Source: Lasiodiplodia sp. COLG20 (taxonomy: Eukaryota; Ascomycota; Dothideomycetes; Botryosphaeriales; Botryosphaeriaceae). Taken from it: DNA of 64,000 nt. Under the pieces are notes generated by a model. That model saw only the letters and a program-made list of their open reading frames with translations. It ran no database searches and was not told the DNA's origin. Below, in pieces: positions 13,786 through 24,500 of the stretch. Both the position numbers and the translations under genes were made by a program. Each line of letters begins with the position of its first letter. The first letter of the stretch is position 1. The stretch spans positions 1-64,000 of the forward strand of contig VNWV01000006.1 of the NCBI GenBank assembly GCA_009801085.1, read 5' to 3'.

Positions 13786-13974
13786 GCTCTCTTTGCCTTT
13801 TGGCTTAGATCAAGTGTAGTATCTGTTCTTTTTAGTTTAATCTCTAGAACGCCCCTACGGGGGTATTTCTTTTGATTAAACTAGTTTTTGGAACCCGGCC
13901 AAGTGGCCGCTGGGCTCCGCCTAACGTCACTGACCACAGTGTCGCTCGTATTGCACTGCCTCGGGCTGACGCGA
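13786..13974 (+). ncRNA. U2: U2 spliceosomal snRNA
   Basis: U2 pairs with the intron branch site in the spliceosome. The 5' part CTCTTTGCCTTTTGGCTTAG and the following AGATCAAGTGTAGTATCTG match the most conserved part of U2. The branch-site-pairing GTAGTA is at 13816-13821. Stem IIa is visible as GCCCC-TAC-GGGGG at about 13850-13863. The Sm site AGTTTTTGG is at 13883-13891. Stem-loop IV (about 13941-13970) has stem GTCGCTCG/CGGGCTGAC with one bulge, and loop TATTGCACTGCCT, the U2B''-type binding loop. The total, about 189 bases, matches known U2 lengths. Exact ends are estimated within a few bases. Confidence 0.93.
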
Positions 13975-14467
13975 ACCCTCTTTTCGTTGTGTTTCCTTCA
14001 CCTTGAGTGGAGGCATGAGGAAGAGAAAAGCTTCATACTACAAGGAAGACGGATGGCCTGAAGCTGGCTCACCGTGATGTCTAAAGCTGGGTTGCCATGA
14101 TGTATGAAGCCGGTTCACCGTGATGGCGATCACTGAACAGACTGGCGTGGGCATTGATGATCGAAAGGACATGCGAAATCCATCAGTCTTCAGTCATGGG
14201 CGAACAAACATTGAAATGAACTCCACATCTTGGTGCGCGAAGCATAGCAATGGCACCGAGCACGCAGGACCCACATATCAAGTCATAGGCACACTACCTG
14301 ACGTCCAGGAATCTTTCTGATTCAGTTTGCCTTCACTCAAGGGCAATTCCTGTCCGGCGGGCCCATTCTACCCACCCGGATATGTATACCCACCACGTAG
14401 TCTACTTTCCTCACTCCGCCCAATCCCACCACGCCCCATCAATCAAGCAGGAAAAGAAGCCTCCACC
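13975..14467. other. Intergenic between U2 and GRIM-19
   Basis: No gene is seen. It contains three imperfect 23-base tandem units (14059-14127), described separately. Confidence 0.5.
14059..14127. repeat. Three imperfect 23-bp tandem repeats
   Basis: Units at 14059-14081, 14082-14104 and 14105-14127 share the pattern TRAAGCYGGNTYRCCRTGATG. They lie about 85 bases beyond the U2 3' end. Function is unknown. Confidence 0.8.
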
Positions 14468-15083
14468 CTAGTTGGACTCCCTGGGCGTAGCAGCGAAGTA
14501 CGGCCGCACGAACCTATCACGCAAGCAAGTCAGCATATCTGCCCGATTCTTAACCATGCCCTTCCCCGCTGCAATTCCATCGCCCTCCAATTCAATGACC
14601 ACGCACCTGTCGCTGTTGAAGACCTTAGTCTCGGCGCCGAGCAGCTCCTTCTCGCGGGCCTGGTTGGCGAGGTGTCTCCGGACCTGGTCCCTGTCCTCCT
14701 CGGCCTGCAGCAGCGGGATCAGGTGGATGCGGCTCCACATCTTCTCGCGGGCGAGCTCACTATACACCACACAGAACAACGCCAGAAAGTCAGCCAAATG
14801 TATCCTCATCCACAATTCCACCAATTCCCTCCAAAACCTCCAATTTCCGTCGCCCTTCGTCCATTGGGTGCGTGCGTTGCGTAGCGCGGGGGAGGGGAAC
14901 AAATTCGGGGATGGGCGTGGCGTACTTGTGCTCCCGGATGCCCTGGCCGATGCGCCAGAAGCCGTAGGTCATGATGCCGCCCATGATGGCGAGGTAGGCG
15001 GCCGGGCGGAAGCCGCGGGCGGGCAGGTTGCGCTTGTACTGGACGGGCTCGTAGCCGCCGACGGGCGGCATGTCCTGAGGCAT
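14468..15083 (-). CDS. NADH:ubiquinone oxidoreductase GRIM-19 subunit (NDUFA13)
   Basis: An accessory subunit of mitochondrial respiratory complex I. Exons on the minus strand are 15083-14926, 14759-14607 and 14513-14468, giving 118 residues. The N-terminus MPQDMPPVGGYEPVQYKRNL is typical. One membrane helix (AYLAIMGGIMTYGFWRIG) follows at about residues 29-46. The C-terminal helix NELAREKMWSRIHLIPLLQ and the end RFVRPYFAATP match the family. The first intron is longer than most here (166 bases) and stays open for 50 codons, so an unspliced reading would be plausible but wrong. It is divergent to TRM10, with 334 bases between the starts. Confidence 0.93.
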
Positions 15084-15417
15084 TGCGGCGGGTGGGGTCG
15101 GTCGCGTGTGGCGACGGGTTCGGGAGAGCGGTCGTGCGGCTTCGTCGCCTTTGGGATTGTTGCGGTGGTGGCGGGGTTGGGTGGTTGTTGTATGATGGAG
15201 TGGTGGTTTGGCCCGTAATGCGGATTGCCTGCGCCGTGAGAGGTTGGCCGAAGCTTGCAGCGTGCCTTTGTCGGGAGAACGTCGGCGGAAATTTGGCTGC
15301 TGGAGCATGGACCCCGATTCCGTTGCACTTTTTTGGCCTGGACGTCACACACCACTTCGCCGTGCAAAGCACATCTTCTTCGGACAGGAAAGAAATTTTT
15401 CAATTACGACGATAAAC
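15084..15417. promoter_or_regulatory. Shared divergent promoter of GRIM-19 and TRM10
   Basis: These 334 bases separate the two divergent start codons, so both promoters must lie here or overlap the 5' UTRs. I see no clear TATA box. Confidence 0.5.
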
Positions 15418-16794
15418 ATGGCCGACGACGAGAGACCTGCGAAGATGCAGAAGCGGGATCATAGCCCGCAGACCGAAGAGGCTGCCTTCGCGCAAACCGC
15501 TCAGCCTACCGCCGCCAATGGCTCAGAAGACAACACCACCACGGCCGCCGCCCAGCCCGACTCCGCGCAGACTGGCGCCACGAACGACAACGATGATGCC
15601 ATGAGCGTGGACGACAACGACCACGACAACGCAGGCGACAATGCCGAAGCCTCGACCACCGCCGCCGCTTCCTCCGACCAGCCCGCCAAACCAGGCCCGC
15701 CGCCCGGCATGACCAAGTCGGCGTGGAAGAAGATGAAGCGACAGCAAGAATGGGAGGCCGGCCGCGACGCCCGCAAGGCGCAGCGCAAGGAAAAGAACAA
15801 GGCGCGCAAGGAGCGCAAGCGCCAGGCGCACGCCAATGGCGAGGACAACAACGGAGGGGCTCTCGACCACCCGCACAAGGACCAGCGCGAGGCGCAGCAG
15901 AAGCTTCGCAACCAGAAGGCTGTGCAGCTGCCTATCACTTTCATATTCGATTGCAGCTTCGACGAGCTTATGATGGATAAAGAGATGAAGAGTTTGGGGC
16001 AGCAGATTACGAGGAGTTACTCGGATAACAGGAATGCGCCGTACCGCGCGCACCTGTGTATCTCGAGCTTTGGTGGAAGCTTGAAGGAGAGGTTCGACGG
16101 GCTGTTGAACCAGCATTACAAGTCGTGGAAGGGTTTCAGGGTATTTGAGGAAGATTTCGTCGAGGTTGCAGAGAAGGCGAAGGATTGGATGAAGGATTTG
16201 AAGGAGGGTGGCCGCCTGGCTGGGACGCTGGCTGAGATCGCCGCTCGCGAGAAGAAGAGTGCTGCGGAAGCGGGCGAGAGTGCGGAGGTGGCGCCGAACA
16301 ATGATAAGGAGGGAGAGATTGTGTATCTGTCGTCCGAGGGCACCGAGACTCTCAACGAGCTGAAGCCATACAGCACCTACATCATCGGCGGTCTAGTGGA
16401 CAAAAACAGATACAAGGGTATCTGCCACAAGCGTGCCACCGAGCGAGGCATCAAGACTGCGAAGCTGCCCATTGGCGAATTCCTGCAGATGAACAGCCGG
16501 AGCGTATTGGCGACGAATCACGTCAACGAAATCATGTTGCAGTGGCTCGCTTGCGGTGATTGGGGCGAGGCCTTCATGAAGGTTATCCCGAAGAGGAAAG
16601 GAGGCCAGTTGAAGAGTACGGGCGAAGAGGATGACGAAGAGAACGACCATGAGAATGCGGAAGCCGAGACTGCTGAAGCCGCAACTGCGCAGGAGCCGAT
16701 AGAAAACACCCACCCTGATGCAGGTTCTAGCACAGCGGCAGCTGAGACAGCAGCCAACCAAGCCTCGGAGGCCGCAGAAGCCAAGACTGAATGA
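15418..16794 (+). CDS. TRM10: tRNA (guanine-9-N1)-methyltransferase Trm10
   Basis: The enzyme methylates N1 of G9 in tRNA with S-adenosylmethionine. It is a single exon of 458 residues. The N-terminal 90 residues are low-complexity (Ala, Asp, Thr, Gln). A Lys/Arg-rich helix of about residues 100-140 (QRKEKNKARKERKRQ) fits tRNA binding. The SPOUT-fold domain runs from about residue 165 (LPITFIFDCSFDELM) to about 395. It includes YLSSEGTETL and YIIGGLVDKNRYKG, which form the cofactor-binding knot region. The acidic tail after about residue 400 is variable in fungi. The ATG at 15418 is the natural start; an upstream in-frame extension overlaps the promoter. Confidence 0.95.
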   Translation: MADDERPAKMQKRDHSPQTEEAAFAQTAQPTAANGSEDNTTTAAAQPDSAQTGATNDNDDAMSVDDNDHDNAGDNAEASTTAAASSDQPAKPGPPPGMTKSAWKKMKRQQEWEAGRDARKAQRKEKNKARKERKRQAHANGEDNNGGALDHPHKDQREAQQKLRNQKAVQLPITFIFDCSFDELMMDKEMKSLGQQITRSYSDNRNAPYRAHLCISSFGGSLKERFDGLLNQHYKSWKGFRVFEEDFVEVAEKAKDWMKDLKEGGRLAGTLAEIAAREKKSAAEAGESAEVAPNNDKEGEIVYLSSEGTETLNELKPYSTYIIGGLVDKNRYKGICHKRATERGIKTAKLPIGEFLQMNSRSVLATNHVNEIMLQWLACGDWGEAFMKVIPKRKGGQLKSTGEEDDEENDHENAEAETAEAATAQEPIENTHPDAGSSTAAAETAANQASEAAEAKTE

Positions 16795-17100
16795 TTGCGA
16801 ATCTAGTAAGCGATCCTGTAATATCATTTCGTCGACAGGCATTATGCATGTTCTGTTCAGCTCACTGCCTTCTTCATGCATGCGAGAACACGTGGAAATT
16901 TTCGATGAGGCCAATGAATGATGACACCGCCAGGCTGAAATGCGCCTTGAGACTGCCTCGAGTAGCTGTTTTGAGCGTGTGACGCGACCTGGGCGTGTAT
17001 ATGAGCTTTACCCCGCGCTGACAGTCCCCAGCCTTGTTTTGCTCACACCTGGCTTTTCCCAATATGAACACATGCGCCATTGCTTTTGCGCTCTGGAAGC
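16795..17100. other. Short intergenic region
   Basis: These 306 bases follow TRM10 and precede the NLR-like gene. Nothing specific is visible. Confidence 0.5.
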
Positions 17101-20100
17101 ATGGCGGAGATTGTCGGTATCATCGCGGGAGCTATACAATTTGTTGATGTAGGCTCCCGCGTCCTCATCAGCTTGTCACGCTTCTGTTCAGACCTCCAGC
17201 ATGTCCCTCGCAAGATCAAGCGAGTTCGTCGACAACTTGAGCAAACTCTTCAGCTCGTGGAGTCGATAAAGTCCGACATCGAAGCACCGAATTCCGGTCC
17301 TGGCACGACACTTTCAGGAACCATATCGCAGCCGCAGGTTGACTTTGCAAAAGGTCTCCTCAAAGATGCGGTAGTACAGGTGATGGAGCTACAAATCTTA
17401 TTGAACAAGATCGCACCTACAGCCAATGGATTCGTCGAGAAGACATGGAGAGCTGTGGTTGCAATGAAAAAAGAGGAAGAGATTCTAGGCAAATGCGGTG
17501 ACATTGAAACAACGGCTGGCCTCCTTCAAGCTTGGATGCAACACCAAAGTCTCAGGCTCATCAGAGATGACATGTAAGTAAGCCATAGAAGGATTACTTG
17601 TTTTGATAACACTAACAAAGATCAGACTAGTCGATAGAGACAATGCCACAAAGATATCCGTCGTCGATCAAACACTGAGCACTGTACAACAGAGCCTCGG
17701 CAACATGCCCAAGGCTGTCGAGAGTATTGTTCATACTTCGCAAGGTGCGGTCCTCCGAGAAATTGGTACAAATAGATACCATCTCGATGCACATACACGA
17801 CAGCTCGAGCAGAACATCAACGTTGTCAGACATGACATCGTCCAGGGATTCAAAACAGCGGAGACAAGCATGCACGGGTTGTTGCAATCGCTGAAAGGAG
17901 ATATCGTTGACGAGATAGTGCTAGACCGAACAAGCCGGTCCTTTGAGAGTCAGAACTTGCACTCCCAATTGGCTTCAATGCAACAAATGATGAACCAGAT
18001 ACTAGTATGTCAAAACAGACACAAAATTCCCAGTATCTCAAATTAACAGATTACAAGATCCAAAACACAAGTCAGCGTCTGCTGTCTAAGCCCTCCTATT
18101 TGAAAGACATTGAAGTCAGCACAAGGAACGCCTCGTCCCGGTTTTCATACGCCGGTAGCTCGCTTATTCGAAGTCTCCCAGGAAATAGTACCCTCTGCAT
18201 GTGTAAAGCGCGGAGAATCCAATCTCACAAAACCTGGAGGAATTTTCGATTTCGATACGATCCGACTCTGGCGCATGACGCCAGTTGCCTACTCCATCCT
18301 AGATCGAACACTTCTTGGACTATCTGTGTCCGTGCCGCCCTGCCCGCTCTGTGGTCTTACTGCATTGACATAGCACTTCAAATCGATTTCGGCGCTGGTG
18401 GTTTGGCAGTGCGTCCCAGCATTCGACGAGCAGCGAGAATCGTCGAAGGACAGACATCTCCAGTGTTTCGAGCATTGGATAACCTCAATTCGTATGCCAT
18501 GGTATCAAGATTTTTTGGCTTGCTAAATCCCAATTTGGAGTCTCAGTGGCGGAAGGTCTTTGAAAAATTCAGGGTCAATCTTTGTCAGGCATTTCACGAT
18601 GGTAGCGCTACTGCAGTTGACCAGAATGAACGAGGAAACACTGCTCTGGCTGTAAGTGGTAATGAATGGTATTGGATTCGCTCTTAACTAATATCTGTAC
18701 AGGAATTCCTTGGCATAGTCCAACACAACAAGCCATTTCTTAACAATTTGCATGTGTACGATCTAATCATTTCGATTATCGACCTCTTTTTTGAAAGCGG
18801 GGCTGAAGGTAATCCAAACGGGTGGGCCACAGTCTTCACTTGCCGTAATGGTCTTTGTATGCTAACCTTCAAGAACAGGCTTTTTCGACGTCACTCAACT
18901 AACATACTGCCACATAATGACTTTTACTACTCGAGTATGCTCAGCCATCATGAATGTGACCTGGATATGAGCGATTATGGCATATGTAACGGCAATCGAC
19001 TATTAGAAATATGGCAAGACGTCGATATATTGACCGGTCAGTGCACAAGTTTATTCTATTTTGAATTCTTCACAGTTTTTCTTATAATTTATACATACAG
19101 AACTCCACTTGCCGCCAAGATATGCCGCAATCGTTCAGAAATCCCTGCCTTTGCTGGTGGAGAGCATCGAAAGCAACACCTTTGAAAAAGAGCACGGAAA
19201 TCTTCCGTCTGTGTTGACTTTTGCGCTACACTGGCCGGAAGGGAGAAGACTTCTTCTTGCAGCCGGTGCAAACCCTTGTGAAAGCATAAGATTTGCTCTG
19301 CAGCTTGGCTATTCGGATGCATTGATGGACCTGCTTCACAAGGATCTCCCATTTTTCTTCCCCAAAGACTCGCCGTACACCCACCTGCTAAGCATGTTGC
19401 CGATCGAGACCAACCTGCTAAGCCTGTGGGCGACGTACCGGCCAGAATCTTCCGGATCCGCACCCAATGCCTCGTTCGACTTAATCATCAACCATCTCGT
19501 ACAACTTCGCAAACGACTTTTGGATCTTGCTCGAAGATACCTCCCATCAGTGGTGCAAAAAGATCTCTGCATCGGCATTGGCAACTTTCAGGACGACGTT
19601 CTTGATTGCACTTTGTTACTACGAGTTTACCGGATGCTGATCTCCAAAGGTGTCAACACACCATCATTCTTATACCCGGGCTGTCGACCATCGGTTTACC
19701 ACCTGCCTTTCGTCGAGACCTCTGTAGCGGAGCGGCTGTATCGCGTGGGATTCCATCAGCTTGATTCCAAGGACGAAAATGGTGTTCGCCCTGTCGAAGT
19801 AGCCTGTACAAAAGGAGATTCGAACCTAGCTCTCTGGTACCTTTCAGCATGGAGCTTCGCCAGATGAGAAACTCATCTGGGCTCTTGCTGCATCATTTAA
19901 AAGTTTGCTTTGGTATCCAGACGACTCTATCAAGAAAATCATCTCCGTATGCGGCTACCCAGAGAGCGATGACTGTCAATGCCATTGCAGTTCTAGAGGA
20001 TGTCTTCCCTCAATGATCCCGCAGAAGCGGTGGTCACACGTTGATCCTCAATGGTGGATTCAGTGTATCCCAAAAAGAAATCAGCATGAAGCATACAGGG

Positions 20101-20984
20101 AGGCCTGCAGACTCGAAATATTCGAAAGATTGGGAATGTCACACACATGCTGCAGATTCATCGAACAACTGTATGCCTGTTCACCCTACTACGTGAGGCA
20201 GAAAATGCCGACAGAGGATGGACGCGATATAAGAGAAGAGGAGCAGGACTTCGCCGTAATCCTTGACCAGTATCTTTGTCTTTTCGATCGGCTGTGGTTC
20301 GAGTTTACGGGTGATTTCAAAACATACTGGGACGCATGGTGGTCGGCGATTGCCATGATGCTGCCTTATCCAGACGATTCAATACCGATGCGCGGTCATG
20401 TACCAAGTATTCCTGTGGATGAATATTGGCGCCGCCATTGCGACCCTCAAGCAGGATTTGACTTCACCGAGTACGGTCCCCACGAAAGATTGATCCGGTG
20501 TTTAGTCGGCCAGTACCCGAAAGTTGAAAGCTCATTGGCGAGGTTTTGCCAATTGTCTAAGCCCTGGCATGTTCTGAGGTCCTGGATATCATACTGCGTC
20601 AGTGTTGGGATTGATCCTCCCTATTCAAGTACAGATCACGACCGGATGATTCATTTTCCCGAAGATTTCAATATGGACTTTTCCCCGGAGGATCTTATTA
20701 CTCGTTCCAGCAACACTGAGATTCCTACTTTTCTTTACCTTAGCCCTGAACAAAGAGTTGGGAAAGCAAGAAGGTTCATTCTAGAAGAACTTTTACCTAT
20801 CATGGTTCCAGTCCTTATACTGGAAATTGTTTTCGGAAGAAGTGTCCCAGAGGATCTACTACGACATTTCGAGGAGGAAGGATTGTTACAAGACGGCGTA
20901 TTGGTGCGGCCTACATTTAAAGAGAATCCCGAGTCTGTCTTCGAAGATTGTTCTGACGCGCTTTTCGATTCATCACCATTCTGA
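17101..20984 (+). CDS. Large NLR-like/ankyrin-type protein, apparently frameshifted
   Basis: This resembles fungal proteins with a PigL/NACHT-associated N-terminal helical domain and degenerate C-terminal ankyrin-like repeats. Exons are 17101-17573, 17626-18004, about 18058-18651, 18703-19039 and 19101 onward. The N-terminus MAEIVGIIAGAIQFVDVGSR fits the family. A CxC...H...HxxxCPL-like region and FGAGGLAVRP lie in the middle. Repeat-like pieces include WPEGRRLLLAAGANP. At 19841-19846 one extra T in CTTTCAG shifts the frame: removing it would join ALWYL to QHGASPDEKLIWALA and give a protein of about 1,150 residues ending at 20984. As sequenced, translation stops at 19865. A 70-base intron at 18809-18878 (branch TGCTAAC) is an alternative for exon 4. 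Role is unknown; such proteins are linked by family to self/non-self recognition. Confidence 0.6.
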
Positions 20985-21535
20985 GGCACGACTCTTTCTA
21001 CCGCGGAGTTGAATCAGTATCACATGGAATGGAATCCTTTTCCATTCCGGAATGTTGAAAGTCATTTTAATTAGCTCCATCGTCGTATATCATGAGACCT
21101 GATTCAGCAGCAAATAACTTGCACCTCTGATGGAGCATCCCCACACTCGAGCAGCTCAAGCGCGTTTTTGTCTTTGCAGGATGGTTTACTCTACCTTGTC
21201 TTTGTTTCACTTATATTTCGGACAATCAATATCTTTTTTCAGATTATACCAACAACATTACTCCACTGCCACGTTTCCTTTGGCATTCTGCAACCACGTA
21301 TTCATACCAATTGGCATATCCAGTTCCATTGCGGTCTGACTTTCAACCTACTTTGAGTTGAGGTGACTGTCCGAAATAGTCACCAGAGCACGGCAATCAA
21401 CTCGGATTCTGGACCCTCAAGTTACTATGTCACAGCAACATGCGATTCTCGCTTAAGGAAAGAGAAAAGATGCCATAATGCTAATCACTCCAACCAGAGA
21501 CCAAAAAAACCAAACTACGAAACTAAACACCAAAT
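20985..21535. other. 3' intergenic between convergent genes
   Basis: No gene is seen. A perfect 9-base inverted repeat (GGAATGGAA...TTCCATTCC) at 21026-21048 lies 42 bases past the stop and may form a 3' UTR hairpin. Confidence 0.5.
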
Positions 21536-24500
21536 CTATGCACTCTTCCACGCCTCATTGAGGAAGTACCCCACAATCTTCTCCAACAGCTCCTTCCCCG
21601 GCTTCTCCACCGTCGCAATCGCATTCGACCACCGCCTAACTCTGTCCGTCTCCCACGTAACCTCCGGCTTCTTCACGTCCACATCCTTCTTCCCACCATA
21701 CTTCCCCTCCCAAAACGTCAACAACTTAACCGGCGGATTCCGCTCAGGATCCTGCTCCGCCCCCCTCAACCTCTCCAACCACTCCTCGACCTCCACCTCC
21801 TCAAACACCAACCCCGCCTCCCTCAACACCGGCAACAACTCCCTCGTCCAATGCAGCGTCTGCGGATTAACCACATTATACACCTCCGCCTCCGCCTGGT
21901 CGCTCAACCCCACCTCGACGCACGCCCTCGCGACGACGTCGACGGGCAGCCAGCGCACGCTCTCGTCCAGCCGCGGCAGCGCGCCGAGCGTGACGGCGGA
22001 GCGCAGCATCAGCGGCACCGCCTCGGTTGCGTTCCACACGCCGTGGCGCTCGTCGCCGACGATCTGGCCGACGCGCAGGACGCGCGCCTGCAGCCCCGGG
22101 CGGGCGGCGGCGGCGCGGCGGCACAGCGTCTCGGCGACGAGCTTGCTCTGCGCGTAGCCCATGTCCTGGGCGCAGCGGAGGCTAGGTGGCAATGCCTCGT
22201 CGATCCGCACTTGCGCCAACCGCTCGCTCGAGGTGGATTGCAGGTACGCGGCCGTGTTGAACACGGTCGACACGGAGCTGCAGAAGTTGAAGGCGGCGGG
22301 GCGCGGCGCGCGGACGGACAGGCACAGGTCGAGGAGATGCGCGACGCCGCCGACGCAGTCGCGCGCGAAGCTGCGCAGCTGCAGGTTGAAGTTGACGGCC
22401 CAGGCGCAGTGGATGACGGCCGACAGCTGCGTGCGGAGGATGTCGAGCTGGGGTGCGTCGAGGCCGAGGTCGGGGCGGGAGAGGTCGGCGGGGAGGGCGG
22501 TCAGTTTGGCCCGCGAGGAGTCGGGCAGCGAGGCCCAGAGGTGGCGAGCCTGGAGCGAGCGGATGACGCGGTCCGAGGCGGCGGTCGGCGTCGAGGGGGC
22601 GCGGACGAGGCAGTAGACGCGCTGCACGGTGGGGAGTGAGGCGAGTTGGGCGGCGACGTGGGCGCCGAGGGAGCCGGTTGCGCCGGTGACGATCTGCGGG
22701 GGTGGGTTAGTGGGAAGTGTTGCGGGGTGGTTGGTTGGGCGAGGGGAAAGGTCACTTACCACGTACTCGCCCTCGACCTGGCGGGTCTGGGGGATGTGCT
22801 CCCTGAAGGTGGAGTACTGCTCGATCAAGGCCTGCATCTCCTCCTCCTTCGAGATCTGCCGGGAATCTTCGCCGGTCCTCAATGCGTACAGGTGACGAGC
22901 CAGGGCCGACACTGATGGATAGTCGAAGACACAGTTCAACCCCAGCTGCTTGCCGCCCAGATCTAGCTTCTTCACGAACGCGGTCCGCAACCTGGTCGTC
23001 TGCAGCGAGTCCATGCCCAGGCCGAAGAAGTCCTGCTCGTCGGACAGCTGCTGCTGCTGCTGGTCTTGCTGCAGGCCCAGCACGGTGGCGACCTCGGCGC
23101 GGATGAAGTCCCGGAGCTGGGGCTCGTCGAGGGCCAGGGCGTCGGCCGAGACCTTCTCCTCGTACATGGCCTCGATCTCGGCGGCGAACTGCTTGTAGAA
23201 GGCCTGGCGGATGACGGTGCCCTTGTCGGTGACGCGGTAAGCGGTGCCGGCGGGCAGCACGAGCACCATGTCGCGGTCGATCTTGGCGTAGGCGGGCAGC
23301 GTGTCGTGGGCAGGCTTGATGGTCTCGAACATGGCGTCGATGACTTGCTGTTCGGGCAACGCGGCACCTTCGTCGGACAGCACGAGGGCGAGGCCCAGAC
23401 GGGCCTTGCCGGCGCCGAACATGACGGCCTCCTCGACGAGGGTGCACTCGCGGGCGGCGCCCTCGAGCTGCAGCGGGTTGGCCTTCTCGCCGTTGTTCAG
23501 GGTCAGCGTGTCGTCGAGGCGGCAGTAGTACTTCCAGGCGTCGGGGAGGGTGGGGTGGCGGGTGAAGCAGTCCTTGGTGGCGTAGGCGCCGTCCGGGCGG
23601 TTGGTGGCGACCTTGGACGGCCAGCCCGGCAGGCACACGCACTCGTACAGGCCGCCGCCGCGGTCCTCGAAGCGCAGGAACGGCTTGACGTTGTCGGCGG
23701 GCCGCAGGTAGTCCCAGCCCAGGTCGTCGCGCGGGCGGAACGACGTCATCAGCTGGCCCGTCTCGGTGGAGCCGTAGTGGCTGACCAGGTAGACGCCGCG
23801 CGCCGTCAGCTTGTGGCCCAGCGAGTCCGGGCACGACGAGCCGCCGAACATGACGATCTTGAAGCGCGCCAGTAGCTCGAGGCCCTCGTCGTCCTCGGCC
23901 AGCAGGTTCAGCACGTACGGCACGCCGTAGAAAATCTCGAAGTCGTGCGCCTTGATGATGTCGATCAGGTACTGCTTGGCCAGCGGCAGCTGTGCGTTGT
24001 ACAGGTGGATCTGCTTGCGCGAGTCGACGGCGCGGAATAGCGAGCCGATGCCGTGGGCGTGGAACAGCGGTAGCGTGATGAAGCCGCGCATGTTCATGTT
24101 GGTCGCGTAGTTCTTGAGCGCCGCCCGCTGCGTCTGGAAGATGGGCTTCGGCAGCCCCGTCGACCCCGACGAGTGGATGATCCACGCCACGTGGCTCTGC
24201 TCCTTCTCCACGTCGAGCTTGTGGTCCATCCGCGTGTCGAGACGGTGGTCCGCCTCTGAGATGGGATGGCTGTAGACCTCGGGCCCGGCAATCGGGATGA
24301 CGCTGAGGTCGGGGATGTTGTCCCGCTTGAGTGCCGCCGCCATGTCGGCGAACGACGGGTCGATAACCATGTGTCTGGAGTTGGTAGTGTTCAGCAGCGA
24401 CGCGTGCGCTTCTTGCGAGATCCTTGTCGACTGAAACATGACCGTGTGGCCGAGTTTGGTAAGTGCCAGCATGGTGATGAGGTACTCGAGATTCGACGGC

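Noticed and set aside
18809..18878. Extra intron in exon 4 of the NLR-like gene
   Set aside because: Signals are good (branch TGCTAAC) but removal leads to an early stop that no second intron clearly repairs; kept only as an alternative.
19815..19832. tRNA-like B box (GGTTCGAATC on the minus strand)
   Set aside because: No A box or cloverleaf lies at the right distance, and it falls inside coding sequence.
22752..24185. Long minus-strand frame (477 codons) inside the reductase gene
   Set aside because: It is a shifted frame of the adenylation domain, extremely rich in Arg, Pro and Ala.
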